Shown here one piece after another: positions 58,504-64,000 of a DNA stretch of 64,000 nucleotides (positions are counted from its first letter, which is position 1; each line of letters begins with the position of its first letter). A program made the translations under genes and the position numbers. Below the pieces are notes generated by a model, which saw only the letters and a program-made list of their open reading frames with translations, was not told the origin of the DNA and ran no database searches. Source of the stretch: an uncultured Sphingomonadaceae bacterium (GTDB lineage Bacteria > Pseudomonadota > Alphaproteobacteria > Sphingomonadales > Sphingomonadaceae); contig CANMFE010000002.1 in assembly GCA_947497085.1 (NCBI GenBank), forward strand, positions 372,001 through 436,000, read 5' to 3'.

Positions 58504-58537
58504 AAAAAGGCCGGGACATTATGCCCGGCCTTTTTTC
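58504..58537. terminator. Rho-independent terminator, bidirectional
   Basis: AAAAAGGCCGGG-ACATTAT-GCCCGGCCTTTTTT forms a GC-rich stem with A runs on one side and T runs on the other, between dapD and the convergent sleB gene. Confidence 0.92.
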
Positions 58538-58559
58538 CATTTCGGTGTTTCAATCGCTA

Positions 58560-59351
58560 TCAACGATAGAAAACGTGATTGTCCACTGTAGCCATACGCT
58601 TCAGGCGCCAGCCGGGTGAAACATAGCGAGCATGGAAAAACAGCGCACCCTCAACCGGGCTGTCCCACGCATTGTCATGGGCGATGCGTGCAATTTTAAC
58701 GGCGTTTCTCCACGCCTTGCTGCCCTTATTGATACGCGGCATGCGGCCACCGCGCACAAACGAGAACTGGCTGCGCTGGAACACAACGCCGCAATAGCTG
58801 TTCGGGAACCGGCGTGATTCAGCGCGCGCGATCACAACTTTGGCAACAGCTAGCTGTCCCTTCAGTGACTCGCCCTTGGATTCAAAATAGACCGCACCGG
58901 CCAGACAGTGCATTTCTTTGCTCAGGCTACCAGGCATGCTGTACGCTTTAACCAGTTTGCGCAGCGATGAAGCACGCGGTGCCGGGACTGCCTCAACAAG
59001 CGCTGATTCAGCCACGACTGCGTTTGGATCATGCTCAACATAATCCTCTGGCAGAGGCTGTACTGTCAGCATCTCACCCTGTTCGTCCTTGGTAACAGGA
59101 ACGGTTTCAATTTTTTCTGATGTGCCGGCTGATGCTTCGGTAACAGATGCTGCAACAGCAGCCACCGTTTCGTTTTGCAGCTCGACTACCGTTTCCATAG
59201 CGGTCTTGCCGCGGGAAATGTCGGATTCAACTGTTTCTACAGCAGTGGCTGCCGTATTATCAAACGCCAGCGTAACATCCGTGCCGATTACAGCTGCGGT
59301 TGTTGATAGCACAATGGCTACCGCGCTGGCGGTTTTCAAAATCTTGCTCAT
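58560..59351 (-). CDS. SleB family cell wall hydrolase
   Basis: A 263-residue exported peptidoglycan hydrolase. An N-terminal signal (LKTASAVAIVLSTTAAVIG) precedes ~110 residues of Ala/Val/Glu-rich sequence without known domain, and a C-terminal Hydrolase_2 domain: HCLAGAVYFESKGESLKG with catalytic Glu157, CGVVFQRSQFSFV and ALFFHARYVSPGW. Relatives are lytic transglycosylases or amidases. An imperfect palindrome (GAACAT/ATGTTC) lies upstream at 59419-59436. Confidence 0.88.
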   Translation of the reverse strand: MSKILKTASAVAIVLSTTAAVIGTDVTLAFDNTAATAVETVESDISRGKTAMETVVELQNETVAAVAASVTEASAGTSEKIETVPVTKDEQGEMLTVQPLPEDYVEHDPNAVVAESALVEAVPAPRASSLRKLVKAYSMPGSLSKEMHCLAGAVYFESKGESLKGQLAVAKVVIARAESRRFPNSYCGVVFQRSQFSFVRGGRMPRINKGSKAWRNAVKIARIAHDNAWDSPVEGALFFHARYVSPGWRLKRMATVDNHVFYR

Positions 59352-59418
59352 AAACCTGTTTATCTGTGCGGTTGACCGTCACTGGAAATAATTTTCGCCA
59401 CGAACCGTCCCGATCAGG

Positions 59419-59436
59419 GAACATTCATATATGTTC
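59419..59436. promoter_or_regulatory. Palindrome upstream of the SleB gene
   Basis: GAACAT (59419-59424) and ATGTTC (59431-59436) form a 6-bp inverted repeat around TCATAT, 67-85 bp before the sleB start. It could be an operator. It is not a match to the alphaproteobacterial SOS box. Confidence 0.3.
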
Positions 59437-59552
59437 GTGCATTATTCCCGGACAATCACCCGTCTGCGTGCTGGTTTGATACTTCACTCGTGTCGCCGTC
59501 AAACTGCCTGCGCGTTCATTCAGCTTGTGGTTTAGTGTGCACTGCAACATAG

Positions 59553-59897
59553 TCAACTTATCTGCTGCAAGAGTCCGGTGAGCCGTTCGCTATCTGCGAT
59601 ATCCAGTTCTATTAACCATAAATCACTGTCGCGCGCGAATCGTCGCTCCAGATATTCTTGTAAGTTTCCTTTATTTTCAATTTCTTCTGACCATATTTCG
59701 TACCAGACCGGACCATCGTCCAAGCTCGGCATCTGTTCATAAAGCCTGGGATTGCGTCCCTTTTCGAGGGTCTGCACCAGAATCGCACCTGATACCGGAT
59801 CGCCCTTGTGCAAGATCATTGCGAATCCCCCCTCCGATTCGACAAGCCGCTTGATTGCGCCAATGCGCATGTCCGAGGAAAGGCGGGGTTCAATCAT
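59553..59897 (-). CDS. DUF1491 family protein
   Basis: A 114-residue alphaproteobacterial protein of unknown function. Features: IGAIKRLVESEGGFAMILHKGDPVSGAILVQ near the N-terminus, then WYEIWSEE and a C-terminal LEYLERR-like acidic helix ending near DLWLIELDIADSERL. No signal or membrane segment is visible. It lies between the thioesterase and sleB genes, on the same strand. Confidence 0.8.
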   Translation of the reverse strand: MIEPRLSSDMRIGAIKRLVESEGGFAMILHKGDPVSGAILVQTLEKGRNPRLYEQMPSLDDGPVWYEIWSEEIENKGNLQEYLERRFARDSDLWLIELDIADSERLTGLLQQIS

Positions 59898-59933
59898 GGT
59901 AAGTTATTACGGATAAATGATTTAAAAACGGCA

Positions 59934-60413
59934 TCAGATGCCATAACCATCCAGTGTAGACAGCGCGATATGCGAACGCATGAACGTGCCGGTGCCGCGC
60001 GCAATTTCCTCGCCCTCACTGTCCAAAAGGCGCGATTCACCAATAAAAACGCGCCGTTTTCCGCTAATCCACTTGCCTTCAGCCACAACAGGGCCGGCTT
60101 TTACCGGGCTGGTAAAGTTCATATTAAAGGCGGTTGTGAGCAGAAAACGGTCGGAGACCAGGCTGTTCGCAGCATAAAAGGCCGCATCATCAAGCATTTT
60201 GAAATAGATGGTGCCGTGCGCTGCACCTGCAGCATGGTAAAATTTCTCATCCACCATGAAATGGATGCGCGCCGTGCCCGATTCGACAATTTCGAGACGG
60301 GAATCGAATAAAGCATTTACCGGTGCCGATGCATAAAGCGATTCCAGCGCCCGGAAATGCCACTCTTCACCGCTGGGCGAAGCTGTATCCGGCATTTCTT
60401 CAGGCGGCGTCAC
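59934..60413 (-). CDS. PaaI/hotdog-fold thioesterase
   Basis: A 159-residue hotdog protein, probably acyl-CoA thioesterase. Core: HAAGAAHGTIYFKMLDDAAFYAANSL with the catalytic-region Gly/Asp, then TTAFNMNFTSPVKAGPVVAEGKW and the end ARGTGTFMRS. It starts at GTG 60413, overlapping the ptsN stop by 14 bp; an ATG at 60395 would be the alternative. Substrate unknown. Confidence 0.85.
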   Translation of the reverse strand: MTPPEEMPDTASPSGEEWHFRALESLYASAPVNALFDSRLEIVESGTARIHFMVDEKFYHAAGAAHGTIYFKMLDDAAFYAANSLVSDRFLLTTAFNMNFTSPVKAGPVVAEGKWISGKRRVFIGESRLLDSEGEEIARGTGTFMRSHIALSTLDGYGI

Positions 60414-60867
60414 GGTTAATCACACCCGACAGCACCGCATAGGCGGCATCATGCCCTTTTACACCGCGCAGGCTGCTCACGGTTTTTTCATCGCGCGAAA
60501 GGCGCGATATGCTGGCCAGCGCCTGCAGGTGCATCGAACCGCCATTAGCCGGTGACATCAGCGCGAACACAAGATCCACCGGCAATTTGTCAACAGCATC
60601 AAAATCCATTGGACGCGCGAGTTGTACAAAAACTGCTGCGGGTATGTCCATGCCCTTAATCTTGCCGTGCGGGATAGCGATACCGCGTCCGAACCCGGTC
60701 GACCCCAAGCGCTCCCGCTCATCCAGGCAGTCCAGGCAGACAGCCCGGTCCAGACCGTAGCACTGGCTGAATTTCTCGGCCAGAAGTTCCAGAAGCTGTG
60801 TCTTGCCAGACACCTGCACACCGGTCAGCACCGCTTCATCATCAAGAGTGAAAGTTCGCATAGTCAT
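60400..60867 (-). CDS. ptsN: PTS IIA-Ntr regulatory protein
   Basis: A 155-residue nitrogen-PTS phosphoacceptor. The phosphorylated His67 lies in GIAIPHGKI; LVFALMSPANGGSMHLQALASISRL is the family consensus. It follows hpf after 73 bp, the usual rpoN-hpf-ptsN order, but rpoN is not in the window. It controls K+ and carbon/nitrogen balance in other bacteria. Confidence 0.93.
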   Translation of the reverse strand: MTMRTFTLDDEAVLTGVQVSGKTQLLELLAEKFSQCYGLDRAVCLDCLDERERLGSTGFGRGIAIPHGKIKGMDIPAAVFVQLARPMDFDAVDKLPVDLVFALMSPANGGSMHLQALASISRLSRDEKTVSSLRGVKGHDAAYAVLSGVINRDAA

Positions 60868-60940
60868 TGTCTTGCGCGCAGAAGGCTGCGCACGCGCCTG
60901 TTCATATTCATTATTGTCCGCATGGGTGCGGGGAATGGGG

Positions 60941-61510
60941 TCAATCGGATTTGGGTTCTACCCAGCCAATCGATCCGTCGGACCGGCGATACACCATATT
61001 ATGCGCGCCAGTGCCAGAGTTTTTGAACAATAGGGCATTGGTGTCACGCAAATCAAGCATCATCACCGCATCTGAAACACTGCCTGACGGAATATCCACG
61101 CGCGTTTCGGCAATGACCAGCGGCGCATCACCCGCCACTTCCTCTTCTTCGGCAGGGGCATCAAATACGGTATAGGCGGCCTCTTCTTCCTTCAGCGCAT
61201 GGGCAGCCTGGTCGTGCCGGTCTTTCAGCCGTCGCATATAGCGGCGCAGCTGTTTTTCAATCCGGTCAGCGGCCTGGTCAAAGGCGGGATAGACATCCTG
61301 CGCCTGTCCGCTGGCTTTCAGGATAAGGCCGTGCATGATGTGCGCCACAATATCGCACTGAAAGGCTTCGTGCGGGCCCTTGCCAAAGGTGGCATGCGCC
61401 GAAATGGCCTTGGAGAAATGCTTCTTGATACTCGTATTCAGCCGGTCTTCGACATGTTGCTGTAATGCTTCGCCGGTATCCATCTGATGGCCTGAAACAC
61501 GAATGTCCAT
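60941..61510 (-). CDS. hpf: Ribosome hibernation promoting factor, long form
   Basis: A 189-residue HPF. The N-terminal ribosome-binding domain starts MDIRVSGHQMDTGEALQQHVE and has RIEKQLRRYMRRLKDRHD; the C-terminal dimerisation domain has VSDAVMMLDLRDTNALLFKNSGTG and YRRSDGSIGWVEP. Long HPF makes 100S dimers. ATG 61510 with GGAGAAG upstream is used. Confidence 0.94.
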   Translation of the reverse strand: MDIRVSGHQMDTGEALQQHVEDRLNTSIKKHFSKAISAHATFGKGPHEAFQCDIVAHIMHGLILKASGQAQDVYPAFDQAADRIEKQLRRYMRRLKDRHDQAAHALKEEEAAYTVFDAPAEEEEVAGDAPLVIAETRVDIPSGSVSDAVMMLDLRDTNALLFKNSGTGAHNMVYRRSDGSIGWVEPKSD

Positions 61511-61574
61511 ATTTACTTCTCCATTATCGTTTAGTGTCGTTTGCGGTGGCGGCGGGTTTGCTTGTCGGCTTCTT

Positions 61575-62300
61575 TCAGCCCCTGTGCCATATGGGAATCC
61601 CCATTTTTTCAAGAAAGGCCGTGTTGGCGGCAAGTTCCTCCGCGCTGGCCTTGTGCGGGCGCGGGGCACGGAAAGGCCGGTCCCCGGCAGTGATGTCATT
61701 TTCACTGTCATCAGCAATATGCCGTGTTTGACCATTATCTTCAGCAGCCAGGCCAAGCCCGATCTGCCGCCCGCCGGTGAGTTCGATATATAATTGTGCG
61801 AGCAGCTCTGCATCCAGCAGCGCTCCGTGTTTGACGCGGTGACTGCGGTCTATACCGTAGCGCGTGCAAAGCGCATCGAGCGAAAGCTTGGCGCCTGGAT
61901 GTTTGACCCGTGCCATGGCCAGCGTATCGACCATCCGATCCATGGAAATACCCGGCTTTCCTGCACGTTCCAGCTCGGCATTAAGGAAACCGAAATCGAA
62001 TGTCGCATTGTGCGCCACCAGCGGTGCGTCGCCCAGAAATTCCAGAAGCTCGTCCGCTTTATCCGCAAAAAGCGGTTTGTCGGATAGAAAGACATCGGAA
62101 AGTCCGTGAATCTCTTCTGCCGATTTCGGCATGTCACGCTCGGGGTTGTAATAGCAGTGATAGTTTTTGCCGGTTTCGACCCGGCCAACCATTTCGATAC
62201 AGCCGATTTCCACCATCCGGTCCCCATTCCTGGGGTCAAATCCGGTCGTCTCCGTATCAAAGACGATTTCTCTCAATGGAGTCGCTGTCATAAGAGTCAT
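61575..62300 (-). CDS. dnaQ: DNA polymerase III epsilon subunit
   Basis: Proofreading 3'-5' exonuclease, 241 residues. DEDDh motifs: FDTETTG (D15, E17), HNATFDFGFLN and RVKHGALLDAELLAQLY (His/Asp). The C-terminal tail ends MGIPIWHRG. ATG 62300 is used; ATG 62291 is possible. It follows coaE after 18 bp. Confidence 0.93.
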   Translation of the reverse strand: MTLMTATPLREIVFDTETTGFDPRNGDRMVEIGCIEMVGRVETGKNYHCYYNPERDMPKSAEEIHGLSDVFLSDKPLFADKADELLEFLGDAPLVAHNATFDFGFLNAELERAGKPGISMDRMVDTLAMARVKHPGAKLSLDALCTRYGIDRSHRVKHGALLDAELLAQLYIELTGGRQIGLGLAAEDNGQTRHIADDSENDITAGDRPFRAPRPHKASAEELAANTAFLEKMGIPIWHRG

Positions 62301-62318
62301 ATTGGACTGTTTTTTGGT

Positions 62319-62933
62319 TCAGGCAAGGGGCGGTGATAATTTTGTGACAAGATTCTGCACAATTTGCCGCGTCTCTTCCAGACTGACCCCCGTATTGATA
62401 ACATGATCGGCGCGGGCGCGTTTTTCGGCATCGGGCATTTGCAGGCCTAGTATATATTCAAATTTTTCCAGGGTCATGCCCGGACGGCCCAGAACCCGGG
62501 CACGCTGTATATCGGCCGGGGCAGAAACAACTGCAATCGCGCCGACAGTATCCGCACCGCCTTTTTCAAACAGGAGCGGGATGTCGAACACTATAAACGG
62601 AGCTTCGGTATTTTCCGTCAGAAAATCTGCGCGCATCTCTGCCACGGCAGGGTGCACGATCGATTCAAGTTTTGAAAGCGCCGCGCTGTCGGACAATACC
62701 GCCGCGCCCAGTTTCTGCCGGTCTACGCCTTCCGGCCCGGTGGTGCCGGGAAAGGCCGCCTCAATCGGTTCCAGCAATGCGCCGTCTGCCCCCTGTAATA
62801 TATGCACTGCGGCATCGGCATCGAATACGGGAATACCAAGCTCACGAAACATGTCAGCCACGGTGGATTTGCCCATGCCGATCGATCCGGTCAGACCGAG
62901 TATAAATGGCTTCTGCGCGTTCTTATCGGTCAT
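62319..62933 (-). CDS. coaE: Dephospho-CoA kinase
   Basis: Last step of coenzyme A synthesis, 204 residues. Walker A GSIGMGKST (16-24), DADAAVHILQ, SIVHPAVAEMRADF, FDIPLLFEKGG and the lid AEKRARADHVINTG are all present. The start overlaps the aroE stop by 4 bp. Confidence 0.95.
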   Translation of the reverse strand: MTDKNAQKPFILGLTGSIGMGKSTVADMFRELGIPVFDADAAVHILQGADGALLEPIEAAFPGTTGPEGVDRQKLGAAVLSDSAALSKLESIVHPAVAEMRADFLTENTEAPFIVFDIPLLFEKGGADTVGAIAVVSAPADIQRARVLGRPGMTLEKFEYILGLQMPDAEKRARADHVINTGVSLEETRQIVQNLVTKLSPPLA

Positions 62934-63760
62934 TTGGCAAGCAGCTTTCGAAGTTCCCTATCATGTTCGCGCGGTGCGGGTTTTCCAAAAAACAGCTCGA
63001 ATGCCAGATCGGCCTGACCGATTAGCATGTCGAGCCCGTCAATCACGTTCAGCCCGCGTGATTTCGCCTGTTTCAGCAACGGCGTCACCAGCGGGTTATA
63101 GACAATATCATAAACAATCGCGCCGCCGGGCAGGGGGGCAAGATCTATATCCAGCGTCTCCTTAACGCCTTTCATGCCGAGCGGGCTGGCATTGACCAGC
63201 AGCTGCACCGGCGGAACCTCCGCCTCTAACTGCACGCACTCGCCCTTTAACCCAAACTGACTGAGCAACCCCATGGATTTGAGCGGATTACGCGCCATTA
63301 TATGGACCATACCGACATCCAGTCTGCTGAGTGCAAACAGGATCGCCCGTGCCGCACCGCCATTACCGATAACGCATATGTCCGCATCAGCCAGATCGCT
63401 GTTCGACAGCGGCGTATAAAACCCGCCGGCATCGGTATTGGTGCCGATCAGTTTTCCATCCTCGCCGCGGATGATGGTGTTCATTGCGCCAATCGAGTCT
63501 TTGACCCCGCCCGGATCACCCACCAGATCCAGCACCGCCAGCTTGTGCGGAATGGTAACATTGCAACCGCGCCAGTTGGGGTCATTGCTGCGACTGGCAA
63601 TATGGCTGGCAAGGTCTTCCGGCTTTACCTGCTTTGCCCGGTAATCCGCCTCGATACCCAGTTTCGCGAGCCAAAAGTCATGTATTACAGGTGATTTGGA
63701 CTGACTGATCGGATCACCAATCACTTCGGCATAGGGCCGCTTTGACGTCGCTGATGTCAT
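62930..63760 (-). CDS. aroE: Shikimate dehydrogenase
   Basis: NADPH-dependent reduction of 3-dehydroshikimate; 276 residues. Substrate-binding ISQSKSPVIHDFWL and NVTIPHKLAVLDL (catalytic Lys), IGNGGAARAILFAL for NADP, and the end DMLIGQADLAFELFFG. Its ATG overlaps the maf stop by 4 bp (ATGA). Confidence 0.94.
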   Translation of the reverse strand: MTSATSKRPYAEVIGDPISQSKSPVIHDFWLAKLGIEADYRAKQVKPEDLASHIASRSNDPNWRGCNVTIPHKLAVLDLVGDPGGVKDSIGAMNTIIRGEDGKLIGTNTDAGGFYTPLSNSDLADADICVIGNGGAARAILFALSRLDVGMVHIMARNPLKSMGLLSQFGLKGECVQLEAEVPPVQLLVNASPLGMKGVKETLDIDLAPLPGGAIVYDIVYNPLVTPLLKQAKSRGLNVIDGLDMLIGQADLAFELFFGKPAPREHDRELRKLLAK

Positions 63761-64000
63761 GACGGCATCACCTTTCTTATCCGCAGATAATCAAGCAGAT
63801 GCAGCAACGGCAGGCCCATAATGGTGAACTGACTCCCCAATACTCGCGCGAATAATTGCGCGCCGGGGCCTTCAATTTCATAACAGCCGACACAGTGGCG
63901 GATATTGTCCCAGTTTTCGCTGACATAATTCTCGATGAAAGTCCCGCTCAAGGGCCGCATTGTCATTTTGGCGATATCCACATGCCGCCATGTTGGATTT
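63757..64000 (-). CDS. Maf family nucleotide pyrophosphatase (N-terminal part beyond the window)
   Basis: C-terminal ~80 residues: KMTMRPLSGTFIENYVSENWDN, then CVGCYEIEGPGAQLFARVLGS and TIMGLPLLHLLDYLR, all typical of Maf. The frame is open to the right window edge, so the start is not seen. It is first in the maf-aroE-coaE-dnaQ cluster common in alphaproteobacteria. Confidence 0.85.
   Translation of the reverse strand, partial: NPTWRHVDIAKMTMRPLSGTFIENYVSENWDNIRHCVGCYEIEGPGAQLFARVLGSQFTIMGLPLLHLLDYLRIRKVMPS

Noticed and set aside
59419..59436. LexA/SOS box before sleB
   Set aside because: The alphaproteobacterial box is GTTC-N7-GTTC; here the halves are inverted and spaced by ten bases.

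Overview
The window looks like chromosomal DNA of a sphingomonad-type alphaproteobacterium (order Sphingomonadales), probably marine or otherwise fed by algal glucans. This is inferred from gene content: a Caulobacter/Xanthomonas-type TonB receptor, COQ9, a UbiH-type hydroxylase, BamE facing a Cbp3-like chaperone and YceD, DUF1491, the maf-aroE-coaE-dnaQ cluster, and frequent REP-like hairpins of the kind common in this order. About 58 protein genes, two tRNA genes (Ser-GGA and Gln-CTG) and several palindromic repeats can be supported. I see no IS element, phage, CRISPR array, rRNA operon or clear pseudogene. The first and last genes (rsmB-like and maf) are cut by the window edges.

1-16.9 kb is mostly core metabolism and envelope assembly: rsmB, a GNAT acetyltransferase, rpe / heparinase II-III-like / purH, an RhlE-type helicase with a structured leader, a membrane di-iron hydroxylase, an old yellow enzyme facing coq9, feoA-feoB, ssb, the yceD / chaperone pair facing bamE, and a CBS-domain (CorC/HlyC) protein. 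Three repeat types sit between these genes: a 35-bp perfect palindrome, a REPIN-like doublet and a MITE-like element.

17-29.7 kb holds an OmpA/Pal-type lipoprotein, ubiH, ftsK, thrS, infC (apparently starting at AUA), an SDR, the divergent ald / Lrp pair, two overlapping cyclophilin-like genes and tRNA-Ser next to a 38-bp perfect palindrome.

29.7-42.1 kb is the most coherent accessory unit. On the minus strand run a TonB receptor, a GH16 lipoprotein, a LacI regulator, an MFS transporter, a GH3 lipoprotein and an SSS sugar symporter, with a flavin-dependent halogenase gene diverging from the receptor. This reads as a beta-1,3-glucan (laminarin-like) uptake and degradation locus. Three LacI-type operators lie exactly at the receptor/halogenase and GH3 promoters.

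42-49 kb carries tRNA-Gln, ppx/gppA-like and rlmE, then a coupled cassette of FAD oxidoreductase, GtrA flippase and a large GT-C-like membrane protein, a VOC protein and a Tat-exported MsrB. 49.5-57 kb has a cytochrome P450, an ABC-2 exporter pair, queG and a lipidated subtilisin-type autotransporter. 56.9-64 kb is again core: HAD nucleotidase, dapD, a SleB hydrolase, DUF1491, a thioesterase, ptsN, hpf, dnaQ, coaE, aroE and maf.

The best candidates for something new are the halogenase tied to the glucan regulon, the FAD/GtrA/GT-C cassette that lacks a visible GtrB, and the two large composite palindromes.
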